NCBI GenBank assembly: GCA_023897205.1
Contig: JAHWDD010000005.1
Coordinates: 2,914,001 to 2,978,000, forward strand
From: Exophiala sp. HKRS030
Taxonomy: Eukaryota; Ascomycota; Eurotiomycetes; Chaetothyriales; Herpotrichiellaceae
DNA: 64,000 nucleotides
Reading direction: 5' to 3'
Made by a program: the position numbers and the translations under genes. Positions 33,694-45,598 of the stretch are shown here, piece after piece (the first letter of the stretch is position 1; every line of letters starts with the position of its first letter). The notes under the pieces were generated by a model, which was not told the origin of the DNA, did not search any database, and saw nothing but the letters and a program-made list of their open reading frames with translations.

Positions 33694-34208
33694 CTTAAAG
33701 AATGACGGCTCGAAATTTTTGCGGTGTTTAGAGCAGAGTGCTGTTACGATCCGACGTGATCTCTGGTGTTGATATCTGTAACGCGTGGTTGCTGGTAGAA
33801 AAAGGGTTGTCTTGGCATGCACAGGCCACAACCGGAAGGACCTTAGGGGCGTGGGAGAGCCAACGAATACGGCAATCGCCCTCTCTTCTGCGGTGTGCGG
33901 CCAAACATCGGTAGAGCAGGCGTGCACGGGCCACAATTACCTCGACCCCGTGCGCGGCACGCCCTGGCCAAAGGACAACTTCTTGTCTGCTCAAACAAGG
34001 ACATAAAATATTCTTTACGCGTAGAGGTTCCGTTATCCTCGAGCATCACTTTGAGTCCGGCGAGTAGATTTATAGGGATGAAGCATCTTCCAAGGTGGTC
34101 ATCATCCATATTCATCCATATCCAAAAGACACAATATTCTTTTAGAAGGAGCTAGTTACGCAATTCCAAGTTATCGTCAAGTAATTCCACATCCTTCAAT
34201 CTATGGTA
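33694..34208. other. Spacer between the H3 variant and JmjC-SET genes
   Basis: Promoter region of the JmjC-SET gene. It has a degenerate direct repeat of GCATGCACAGGCCACAA (about 33816) and GCGTGCACGGGCCACAA (about 33920). No ORF of note. Confidence 0.4.
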
Positions 34209-34740
<532 letters not shown>

Positions 34741-34840
34741 NNNNNNNNNNNNNNNNNNNNNNNNNNNNNNNNNNNNNNNNNNNNNNNNNNNNNNNNNNNN
34801 NNNNNNNNNNNNNNNNNNNNNNNNNNNNNNNNNNNNNNNN
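34741..34840. other. Assembly gap (100 N)
   Basis: Exactly 100 N, a placeholder of unknown true length. It hides the 5' end of the H3 gene and the 5' LTR and start of the Copia element. Confidence 0.99.
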
Positions 34841-37800
34841 TAGGTAATAGGTAAGTAGTTTAGGCCGGAATAACCTTATATCCTATTAAAGCCTATAGAA
34901 TAGTAACTATATCGGTTAAAACCGACTTATAAACGAAGATTATATAACTCCTCGACGTCGCTTATATTCTAGGCTTTCTATCTAACTTAGTATTATTAGC
35001 GAGACTTAGCCGTAAAGGTATCTACTAGGATACTCGTAAGGATAAGCTATTTTATTATAAGGGAGCCTTATACGACCTTACTTTAAGTAATAGTTATTAG
35101 CTTCTATTAACGGACTAAATATACTAAAATTTCGCTATATATAAACCCTTCGAGATAGTCCGTAAGTTAATAAGCGAATAGTATCGTATACTAGGCCACC
35201 TAAGTAAGGAATTAATCTTATACCTATAGGAGGTATCCGCCGACGTAGTACTCGACGAGAACTCTACTAAAATAACTCCCTATAAACCCTATCGACTATT
35301 AAAGGTAACTTAATAAATCTCTAGGCTTTTAGGATAGGAGGAACCTACTATAGGTCCCTTTAAGAGAGTCTCCTTTGACTTAATAGACCTATTAAATAGA
35401 TATAATAGATATAATTAGGTTACTTACTTTAAATACTTCATTATAGAAATAAATTACGTATATATACTCCTAAGGAAGAGCGATAGTCTATAGGCGCTTA
35501 CCTCTTATCTTAATATCGTTAAAATAAGGTATAATCGCTAAGTTATATTTATAAGGCTCGACGGAGAGACCTTATTAGAAAAAGACTTTAATATCCTTAT
35601 ATAGAATTAAGGATTAACTATAGAAAGGTTATCCCTAAGAACTCCTATATAAAATAGGTATACCGAGAGAGCCGGGCACGTAATCGTAACTCTAGTAAGA
35701 TATATAAGAGTATAGGTAAATCTTCTAGCCGACTTATAGCCTAAGATTATTATAACGGCGGAATATCTCCTTAATAGGATCCCGTACCGATAGGCGTAAT
35801 AGAAGACCCCTATTAAAATAATATTAGGTAAAAAGCCTACTTATACTTACTTATACCTAATAGGATATAAGGCTTACTTCCTTAATAAGGATATCGTACG
35901 CCGCGATAAATTAGAGCCGCGTATATAGATCGGTTACCTTATTAGATATAATTTAAGGAATATCTATCGTATATAGGAACCTAGAAAATATTATATTCTT
36001 AGGGTAAGAGATATTACCTTTAATAATAATTCCTTCTATAATCTAAAGTAATTATTACTTTTAGAGTTACTTAGGACTATTCCTATCGTCGATAATATTA
36101 AGATAATTATAGAGGAAGGAAGACGAAGCCTTAATAATAGCGAAACTACCGACGATAAGATAGGTAATACTATAGAGGTTATTTAATAATAGTATCTACT
36201 ATAAACCTAGCCTTGCGCTAGTAATAAGGCTAAGTTATATAATATTAGAATTTTATAGCCTTATCTAAGTCTTAGTACCGACGAGGCTAAACTTTAGGAT
36301 ATTTAGTCTATAAATATAGCTACTCTACTACTAACTCCTTCTTACGGTACTAATCTTACGGTAGCTAATATAGCTATATCGGTTAACCCTAATTAGAATC
36401 CCTAATATAGGTTCGGCCCTAGAAGCTATACGGCCGGTATATATCCTACTCCGGAGCCCGATACAGTAACGGAGAGGTCGATAACGATACCTAAAACTAA
36501 TATAGAAAGCCGAGAGTCTATACCGATAAGTATTAAGGAGGATAGACCTCCGTATTATATAAGTACGAACTTCGATAAAGCTAATATTCTTCCTCCTAGT
36601 ACTTAAAGACGACTAAAACCTCGTCGTTAAGTATTCGTAATAGTACTAGATAATACTAAGAATAAAGAACTTACGGCCTATTATATAGTATTCGCTACTA
36701 TACTTAATAAGGGAGGAAATTCCTATAAACGATACCGAGACTCTATACTATAAGAACCTCGCTACTAGTATAAAATAAAGGTTTATCCTTTTGTAAAGGA
36801 ATAGCTTAAGGTAGTTACTATTAAGATTAAAGAACTCTAAGTAAGAGGAACTTAGAAAGAGGTTAAATCCTAATATATAACCTTAAAACCTCTACTACTA
36901 ATATAGGTATTTAAGTATAAGTTCGATAATAAAGGATATCTAGAGAAGTTTAAGGTAAGGCTATATATTAGAGGTAATTTATAGTATATAGAGAGCAATA
37001 ATTACGCCGTAACCTTAACCGAAGAGACCTTTAGGATCCTTATAAGCCTTATAGTAGGATATAACTTAGAATTAAAGTAGTCCGACGCTATAAATACCTT
37101 CCTTAATAGTAAACTTAATAAGGAGGTCTATATTAAAGCCCTAAAAGGGCTTAGCGACGGTAAGGTCCTTAGGCTCTTAAGAGCCCTATACGAATTAAAG
37201 AGATTACTACTCCTATAGTATCGCGAACTTATAGAAGGACTTATTAGATTAGGCCTTAAGGAGGTTAAAGGAGTTAACTATATACTATAAAATAACTTTA
37301 TTATCGTCTTCTTCTATATTAATAATATTCTATTTATCTATTATAGGAATAATAAGGAAAAGGCTAAAGGCCTTATCCGAGAACTTAGTAAGATCTATAA
37401 GCTAAGGTACTTACTAAAAGCCGATTAGTTCCTAGGTATCTAAATCGTTAGAGACTAATAGAGAGGTACTCTCTTATTAATCCAGGACTCCTATATCGAT
37501 AAGATAACCTTAAGGTTTAACCTAGAGGATTATAAACCGGCTAATATACTACTATCTCTAGAAAAGCTAGAGCCTAATCCGGAATAGGTAACTCCGGAGA
37601 AGATTTATCTCTATTAATAAAAGATTAGATCTATTAACTAGGTTATAATTTAAATAAGGCCTAATATCTTATTTACGGCCTTATAACTAGTATAATTCTT
37701 AAGAAATCTATCGCTAAAGTATACCTTACTTACTAATAGAGTTATTAGGTATCTAAGCGGCACTAAGGACTAAGGAATTATCTACCGACGAGGTAATAAT

Positions 37801-38479
37801 AAGGTAGAATAACTTAGGATTTACTCCGATACGGCTTTCGGCGATAGCTTCGATAGAAAAAGCTCGTAAGGATTTATCTTCTACCTCTTTAAAGGCCTAT
37901 TTAGTTAGAAAGTAAACCGATAGCGTATAATTATAACGTCGTCGATAGAGGCTAAGCTTCTCGCTTTAATAGAAGTCTTAAAGGAAGCGATATAATAGAA
38001 GAGGTTCCTAGGATCTATAGGGAAGAGCCTCCCGATAAGCCCTAAGATCTATAACTATATTTATATCTTCTATAATAATTAATAGATAATTTACTTATTT
38101 ATAGTACTAAGCTATAAGCTTATAACTCGACTTAAATATATTAATATCTATAGGTACTAGATAAGAGAATTAGTTAATAATAGAGTTATTACTCTAGAAT
38201 AGGTAGCTATAATATTAATAAGCGCTAACAGACTTACTAAACTACTAGGAGAGTAACCTTATAATAGGTTTATAAAGTAGTTAAACCTCTAATAAATTAT
38301 AACGATAACGCTATAATAAGATCGATAGAAAAGAATACTAGAGGTAAGGAAAATACTTTAATAGTAAATTACGCTCTTTTAGAACTAAAATACTATAAAA
38401 AGTCTATATAAACTAACTTTACACTAACGAGAAAAGCTTTATAGGCAACCCTATTATTATAGGCTTCCCTAGGGGGGTG
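34841..38479 (+). mobile_element. Ty1/Copia retrotransposon internal region, destroyed by RIP
   Basis: Read through many stops, the plus strand still shows the Copia order: an integrase C-terminal zone near 35890 (KLEPRA, IGYLIGY), reverse transcriptase near 37150-37340 (RLLRALYELK, and FYINN where FYVDD is expected), and RNase H near 37830-37980 (SDTAFG, KSSQGF, TTSSIEAKLLAL). By eye the 3.5 kb up to about 38400 holds only around ten CpA or TpG dinucleotides, against hundreds expected. CpC, CpG and CpT survive. That is the RIP signature (CpA to TpA on both strands) taken almost to completion. A polypurine tract (AGGGGGG) at 38471-38477 precedes the 3' LTR. The 5' end lies in the gap. Confidence 0.9.
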
Positions 38480-38676
38480 TGTTAGCTTATGCTTACTAAT
38501 TAACTAATTATTGACCGAACTATCGACTAGCTAGTGCGTATATTCGATATATTAACAAGCACTCACCTAGTGCACTCGATTATTGATTTTCTTGCGCATT
38601 AGGAGAGATTTTCTCTTGTTCATACTCATTTATATAGAGAAGAGGAATCCTCATTATTCTATAGACTAGACAGACA
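38480..38676 (+). repeat. 3' LTR of the Copia element
   Basis: Starts TGTTAGC directly after the polypurine tract and ends near 38672-38676 (AGACA), about 197 bp. Unlike the internal region it keeps many CpA and TpG dinucleotides, so it escaped RIP. The 5' LTR is in the gap, so target-site duplication could not be checked. The right edge is uncertain by a few bases. Confidence 0.65.
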
Positions 38677-38681
38677 TCAAT

Positions 38682-40670
38682 TCAATCCATTTGTGCGTGT
38701 TGACAGTCATTTCGTCGACGCTCACAAAGCTGACACATCCGGCCACGATCGATGTCTTTCCGTAGTATTTGAACCACAAGGACAACCCAGAGGAAAATTC
38801 CTGACGACCTTGCACATATCATATTTCTAACATGTTGCATAAGTTTGCCCTCACCCTTTAATTTGCTGTTTACGTACTTGGTGATGTCATCACTATGGCC
38901 TTGTTGGTTTTCCAATATAAGCGTTATGCCATGCTCAATTGTGATATTGGGATAATGTCTGCTCGAGAAACAGGTGCGAAAGTTGAGGCCGTATGAAGCC
39001 GCAGTATCACCCAGATGTTCAAAGAAGGCAATCATTGCCCGAATTTGGTCTTCTTCACATTCATCGAGGGCATCAATAAAGCACACTAAAGGACGAATAC
39101 CGAGTCTCTGGACAGCGTGGCCAAACAAACTCTGCACAATATCGACATGCCATGTAGGAGGGACCTCATCCTCTGATAACTTTGAGCAGTGTAGGGCGAA
39201 CACGTGTTGTAGGTCTGGAAACTTATCGAGGAGCTGAAATAACAAGGACCTGTACATACCCAGCACGCTTTTCTCAAGTTCGTTACCTCGCGCATTGAAG
39301 AAAAACTTGATAACAGTACTTTGCGTATGTTCCCGTATGGCGTGTTTCAGAGCAAATTTCATGATGGTAGACTTGCCAGTGCCTGGATGTCCCTTGATCC
39401 AAAAGAACCCATGATGCTCCATCAAATTTTCACCAGCCAACCAGTCCTGATACTCCTGACGTTCAAGTAACCACCGACAAGTTTCCGAGTGGGCATCATG
39501 AATGGTGGCGTGACGGGCATCAATTTCCCCGAATCTCAGAGATTTGTGATAAGAATCAAGATCTGTTGCTGTGAGTGTTGATTCAAGGTAAAGCGACGAA
39601 GAGTTTGGACCCTTTCTGACAGCTGAAGGAGACATATTCGGTAATCCGGGACTCGCTCTGATGTCTGGCTGCGGATTCTCCTTTGGCATACGGTTCGTCG
39701 ACACATGCGACAAGATATCCCATTCGCCATCTGTAGTCCTTGATGCGGAAGGGACAAAGGACAGCACAGTTTTAGCACACACAGCAGCCGCAGCCGCCGC
39801 AAAAGGCTGCCACTCTTTATTCTTGTGTGAGTCGGCATAATCGCATATGCCTCGAACAATGAGGCAAGGGAAAATGTTCATCAAGCCTGCTGCTTCCATC
39901 TCAAAGCATAGCACGCCGCCATGTTCAGCACTTATACGGTCTCTTGTGGAACCATCTTTGATGACTTGATTGCCAGATGCGACTGTTCCGTAGTGGATGA
40001 CAGTATTTTGATTGGTCCTTGGTGTTCTCTGAACCATCCTATCTTCCACGCAATGGCCACAAGTATCTCCAGGCACATGATCATAAGAAGCTTCGAAGAG
40101 ACAATCCGTCTCGGTCACCGGACGGATAAACAAATTGGGGTACTTCAATGATGACATGATAGCGTTGATATCATAGCCGTCGATGCTGACAGCTCGCATG
40201 GTCCCAACCGCCTGGAGCAGGATAGGATGGGGAGAATTGAGACTGCCATGTGGAAGTTGTTGACCGCCAAACCCAGTTTTTCCAAAGTCATATTGCAAAA
40301 CACCACCATAACGGCCTTGAGGGTGGCTGACAACCACATCTCCCAGTCGAATGTCTGTGTTCCGACTTGGAACACCACCGGCAATGCCCACCATTAATCC
40401 ATACTGAAGAGCAGGGAAAGTCCTTTGCATATGAACAGCTACGGCAGCGGCAGCACTCGTGCCCAATTGACCGGCGGGGAGACAGATGGCAACAACACCA
40501 TGCTGGCCAATTCTGCCCAGGGTATACTGAGCAACATCCGCGATACGTTCGTACTCTTCGTCCAGAACGGAGATCACTGCCGCAAGCTCGATGTGTAGAG
40601 CACAGATCCAGCCGATTGTGAAGTCTTCGAGACAGGCGCGATGCCGTGGCATCGCACACACATCAAGCAA
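38682..40670 (-). CDS. NLR: purine-nucleoside-phosphorylase domain plus NACHT NTPase, C-terminally truncated
   Basis: One 662-residue open frame without introns. Residues about 17-305 are a nucleoside-phosphorylase-like domain (IGWICALHIELAAV start, VGIAGGVPS, FEMEAAG, GICDYADSHKN). A linker follows, then a NACHT domain with the P-loop GHPGTGKST (427-435) and Walker B FIDALDEC. It is a typical fungal NOD-like receptor that would sense non-self and start a death or immune response. Usual members continue into WD40, TPR or ankyrin repeats. Here the frame ends at 38682, only a few bases from the Copia LTR edge, and the last 15 residues do not look conserved, so the repeats were probably cut off by the insertion. 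A second start at 40652 (MPRHR) is equally good. Confidence 0.85.
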   Translation of the reverse strand: MLDVCAMPRHRACLEDFTIGWICALHIELAAVISVLDEEYERIADVAQYTLGRIGQHGVVAICLPAGQLGTSAAAAVAVHMQRTFPALQYGLMVGIAGGVPSRNTDIRLGDVVVSHPQGRYGGVLQYDFGKTGFGGQQLPHGSLNSPHPILLQAVGTMRAVSIDGYDINAIMSSLKYPNLFIRPVTETDCLFEASYDHVPGDTCGHCVEDRMVQRTPRTNQNTVIHYGTVASGNQVIKDGSTRDRISAEHGGVLCFEMEAAGLMNIFPCLIVRGICDYADSHKNKEWQPFAAAAAAVCAKTVLSFVPSASRTTDGEWDILSHVSTNRMPKENPQPDIRASPGLPNMSPSAVRKGPNSSSLYLESTLTATDLDSYHKSLRFGEIDARHATIHDAHSETCRWLLERQEYQDWLAGENLMEHHGFFWIKGHPGTGKSTIMKFALKHAIREHTQSTVIKFFFNARGNELEKSVLGMYRSLLFQLLDKFPDLQHVFALHCSKLSEDEVPPTWHVDIVQSLFGHAVQRLGIRPLVCFIDALDECEEDQIRAMIAFFEHLGDTAASYGLNFRTCFSSRHYPNITIEHGITLILENQQGHSDDITKYVNSKLKGEGKLMQHVRNMICARSSGIFLWVVLVVQILRKDIDRGRMCQLCERRRNDCQHAQMD

Positions 40671-41750
40671 TAGAATACGCTCCGATGTCCGTTGCCAGAG
40701 ACGAACTCAGGCCGCATAACAGCGGAGTGCGCTGAGGCATAAGATGAAATGAATTAGTTCAACAAGAACATCATAGAGGCGAGTGCACTCCGTAAGGCGG
40801 GACCTGATTGTCGGTTGATATTGAGTTGTCCTTAGCCTCGCGCTGCAGCAAGCCGCGACCAGTCGAACGGCAGGGTCGCCTCAAGGCTGTTTGCCTAGCA
40901 CGTGTTCAACCGCTCGGTGATGGCTTCGGCTGCCTTTTCTTTTTATTGGCAGTGAGGCTGTGGCTGTGGCTGTCAAGTCCTCACCACACCTTCCTCCTAG
41001 CACCTGCGATAGCGAGAAACGTCGGCCTCGGAACAACTGTTCCGGCTCCGAGCCTCATGTGTGAGTCAACATAATGAATGGTCCTCCCCTATAATGCTAC
41101 TCAGGATCATTTTTCCAAGGGTAAGCAAGACAAGGGATATGAGTAGCGAGCTAAACTGGCAAGTGATGATTCCACGACTTATTTTATTCGGAGATTATAC
41201 CTTGACTGCCTTGGCGATCTCTGAATTGTCAGCAAGAGTAGTAAGGTTTCCACAAAAATCGACAGGGAGTAACATTACAGGGGAGGACTATTGTACTGTA
41301 CCTGAACAGCGGGTTGGGTGTTTGGTAGCTCAAGGCTCGAGAAGACGTTGAGCCCTCGTCGAGCAAGGGGCCGCCGTCTCCTGAGATCCCACTCATTGAA
41401 GGGCACGAAAAGTAGATGCGTAATTCCTCATTCTCTTCTTCATTCAAGGCTCTCACATTACAATTGTTCATAACTAGGGTATCTTCAATTAAACGGCGTA
41501 TCGCCCAAGTAATATCAATTCATCCAACCATCCAACCTTAGGCTTCCAAGGCGAATTCAAACCTGGCACGATTCCATGATTCATCCAGTCCCATATAGAT
41601 TTGCCGTGTCTCACCGTGCGCACTCCATCGACATGACGTTGATCCACTGGGCATATTCCAATAAAAGTGACATGTTGTATAAAAGCTTGCCGCTACTTCG
41701 GCTTTTCGTCCTGCAACTGCGCCGAAGTTGCCTATCTGTGTGTTTGTGGA
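40671..41750. other. Intergenic region
   Basis: Upstream region of the NLR and downstream region of the C2 gene. Short (GGCTGT) repeats near 40950. No gene seen. Confidence 0.35.
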
Positions 41751-43777
41751 TTAGTGCGGAGCTTGTGGCTCATGGGCGTTCCCGTTGATCGCGTCCTTCT
41801 TCTCGCTCGCTTCCGAATCTTCGGGCTTCGTCTCTGCGTCAGCGTTGCCACTGTCGTTGACACCTGCCGTATCACCATCCCTTCCATCGTAATGAAAGTC
41901 GTCCTTGCCGTGACCCAGATACTTGTGCATTTCCCTTTTGTATCTATGCTCTTTGTTCTCCTCGCCTCTTGCTCTGGCATCTAGCTCGTCCTCGTCACTA
42001 CTGCTGATGGAGCTCAAGCTGCTGTTTTGTAGATATGTGATTTGCTTTCCAGCTTGTTTCTTACGTTTGCGTTGTTCATCTTTGAGTTTCTTCATCTTTT
42101 CTTGGTCGGCCTGGCAGTCCAGCGTATGAACCCTTAAACCAGGGAAAGCATGCATGAGGTATTGACGAAGAATGGGTAGCTTCTCTGCATTGGGCCGGTA
42201 GGTGCCACTGTCGTTGTCGATTATCAATTCGTAGTGGGAGGGATCTGTTGAGGGGTGAGAAGGGGATGAAGGTGGTGATGGGTTGATAGGGATAGAATGA
42301 GCCGAGGAAGATCCGGCTTGAATCTCGGGATTTGGACGTTTTCCATTTGCTGATTTGCTGTTTGGTCGACTGGAATTGCTACCGCTTTCGCCCTTGTCGT
42401 CCATCTCTTCCTTCTCTTTTTCTGCTGCTTCGGCTCCAGGATCAGCTGCAGGTGGAAGGGTATGCTTCAGAGGGTCAGGAGCGCTGTCATGGCCATGAGC
42501 TTTGGGGTTTTTCAACTTTCGAATGAAAAACTCTCCGCTAAAAGCGATATATATGCTGACATCGCTATGCATGGTATGCTTACTCAGCAAGTCAATACCG
42601 AATTCCTTGCCGGTTTCTGTGAAACGAAAGTGTGCGTCGAGGGTAAGCACGTAGGTAAAGATGCGACCGCCTTGATCATAATGGACGAATTCGAGGAATT
42701 TCTTGGTGAGTTCTAGGCAGGGTTCTTGGAAGACGCCATATTTTGTGCTTTTGTCATAATTGTAGATACGAGCGTGTTGATGATGGAGAGCTCGATTGAG
42801 GAGTCGACCACGTAGACTTTTGCCTTGAAACATACCTTGGACAAAGGGCTTGAACTCGACGTAGCGGTGGTAGAGATCTGGGGGCACAGGACCAGCGAGT
42901 TGCATCTGTATAGATTGGAAGCTGGATAGGGTCAGCAGATGACAGAGATTGGCAGAAGAAGAATGTAGACTTACTTGTATCGTTGAGTCTCTTTCCCATC
43001 TTTGCCCTGCTCAGATTCTTTGGTGCCAGCAAGTCGGCCGATGAGTGGGGAGTAGTGCTGGCTCCAGGGAAGAGGAGCCACGGTGTAGGCAAAACCGCCG
43101 TTTTCAGTTTTGGTACGTCCCAGGTTCTCAACACTGACAATGAGATCACCCCCCATCTTGACGCGCTTGGATAAGAGGGCAGCGCATCCTCGGAAGGTGT
43201 AGGCTCTTTTACTGGCCATGCGCTTCTTCAAGCCAAACCTTTGATGCGAAAAGCCTTTCCAATCTTCGTCGATGTGATCGACGACGATATGAGCATTCCC
43301 AAGGCGATCATCATGATCGCTAGGATCCTCATCGTACAACCTGCATTTTAGAAAGAAACCCGAGGCGGGAACATTTGCGACGACCCATTCGACCTCCCAC
43401 TCGGGATTGGTGTTGCGGTGTATGGTGGGAGTGCGAAGCCTGAGCTCAGGATCTTGCTTGTGTCTTCTCGGCAGGTCTATTTTCAAAGCGGCGAGAATAT
43501 AGGGATCGGAAGAGAAGGTGCCAAAGTCGGCGAATGGGAGGTTCTCGGCTTTGTGGAATGTAATCTTTATGGTATATCCCGGCGGGGCTTTGGGAATTGG
43601 AGTCGAGTCGTAACCTCCAGCAGGGGCTTTCTTGTCGGATTTGTTTGTGTCATTCTTGTGATATTTGTCTTGTAGCTTGTCGGTTTGGGTTGCCAACTGA
43701 GATGCTAGTTGATCGACGTGTTGGAGGGGCTTGTTGCGCAAGGTAGGGCCATCGGAATCACCGGCGTGATAAGCCAT
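41751..43777 (-). CDS. C2-domain protein
   Basis: Two exons (42975-43777 and 41751-42921) with a 53-bp phase-2 intron give 657 residues. Residues about 65-200 form a C2 domain (YTIKITFHKAENLPFADF, then SDPYILAAL, NPEWEVEW and LYDEDPSDHDDRLGNA) with the acidic loops that bind calcium and lipids. The central part (about 270-390) is conserved and has no named domain I can assign. The C-terminal 240 residues are low-complexity and acidic or Ser-rich with a KRKKQAGK basic patch. The protein probably binds membranes in a calcium-dependent way; its process is unknown. A MITE lies 54 bp upstream of its start codon. Confidence 0.85.
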
Positions 43778-43830
43778 GAGTGGAGATTGTAGTAGATATG
43801 TACAAAGATATACCCCGCATTAATAGCAGG

Positions 43831-43973
43831 TACAGTGCTATGCAAAAAGTATTTGCACACTTGCCGCTTTAATTTGCCCAATAGGCCAATCACAAGCTTC
43901 AAAACAAGATTTGAGCCAATCAAAGTAGCAGGCTATTTTAAGGGTGTGCAAATACTTTTTGCATAGCACTGTA
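43831..43973. mobile_element. MITE with perfect 30-bp terminal inverted repeats (Tc1/mariner type)
   Basis: The first 30 bases (43831-43860) and the last 30 (43944-43973) are exact reverse complements, beginning TACAGTGCTATGC. The outer TA pairs fit a TA target duplication and the CAGTG end is typical of Tc1/mariner elements. Total length is 143 bp with no coding capacity. It sits in the promoter of the C2 gene. The perfect repeats suggest recent movement. Confidence 0.85.
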
Positions 43974-45598
43974 CATGTGAGATGTTGATCAGCAGGATAG
44001 CATGGTGTTGTATGGGCTCTGGGACTTGGGAGCAACTTGTCTTTGGAAGAAGCTAATATACAAGAGAGGAAGAGAGAAGAAGTGAGGACCGGATGAGGAC
44101 GGGGAGGATGGGCAGATGCACAGAAGTTCTAACTAAACATACTTTTGCATTCTCTCTCCGCTACTCTGGGCTGGCAATGCGACGAGGGCGAGGATATCCT
44201 TGGGAGGATTGGATGCGGCTGGGGAGTGCCCATGATGGCCCATGACGGCCTAGATTAGGTTAGAACGGGCTTCTTTTAGGGCTCCATCCTGATTCCTGAT
44301 GCTTAATTATTGCATGGCACCATGTGGAACAGACTCAATACCTAAACGGATGGCTTTTTAGGGGCGAATGAGGGGTGAAGGGTGAAGATGGAGGTGGGGT
44401 CGTGCTTCGATGGGTAGGCCCAGGGCCCACGTCCATGCCCCTAGTTAACTACTGCGAAGTCACCTACAGGCTACATGCTAAGGCTACTCTTACCCTTACT
44501 AGTCGTACTTAGTTAGACTGGTTAGTAAGTTCAACCAAGTCTCCAGGCGCTGACGACGCTTGACGAGGGTGCAAAAGCTAAATCAGCATTTCTCATCTAA
44601 ACTTGTCAACATTATTGAACAAGGTCATCGGGCCCTGAGAGAAGAATAAAACTCCGGTGTTCTTTGAGAGCTCACTAGAGGCAAAGCAAGGTAGAGGCAC
44701 TGTCACTGTCCAATGGCACTCGTCAGGCCTTTGACGCCCTTGTATCTTTTAAATCACCATTAACCCTTTCCTCAGCATCCACGCTTCTGTACTGGCTACT
44801 GGAATGACTGCTGTACTCACTACTCCCAGGACAAGGCACGGCTAATGATCATCACTCATTCTATGATAACAGGTTGTCGTTGAAAATCCAAGATCGACGA
44901 CAAAATCCGGAAAATCCGGCATGATCGTTGACCTCTTTGGAGTGACGGGACTAGGCTCTTCTCCACCGACTTGCGTCAGGCTGCAGGCCGGCGAAGGACA
45001 TGCTGGTCTGGTGGTGGGCATGACAGAGGGGGCACGGGGCACCGGGCTCACTCCTCCAGGACTGGGACTGGGGGGCTGAATGACAGGCAGCGGCCCAGAA
45101 AAGCTTGAGAAGGCTTGTTTCTTGCGGCCCAGACTCCACCCTTGTGCACGTGATGAGACCGAGTCCGGGATGGAATGAAAGGCCTGATGAACATGCTCCG
45201 TAGATGAATCTGAATGGTTCAGAAACTCAGAATGGATTCAACGTCTAATCCCTTCCAGCCTAGTCACCGTCTTTAGCCCCAGGCAACGCAATCCTTGACA
45301 TCATATCTTGTTAACATCAGATCTTCTGTGGTTTCGCTACCGGCTTTATCACTTTGGTCATTCTTGTTTTCTACCTCATCTCCTCCGTACTTCATCTGAC
45401 ATATGTCCATCCTTCAATGAGCGTATAGCAGTGGTACTAGACTCACTTAGCCTTGTCCACAAACATGTCCGTCTCCACTACAAGTCCCAAACTCTTACAG
45501 AGCATCAACTGTTTCCTCTGCAATCGTCATTCAAATGAATCCTCGCTATGCAGAACAAATCCAAACTCAACCATAACCAAAATCCCTTCACTCTTGCT
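43974..45598. other. Long intergenic region
   Basis: Upstream of the C2 gene and downstream of CDC6. Overlapping open frames at 44842-45139 have no recognisable content. Nothing else seen. Confidence 0.35.
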
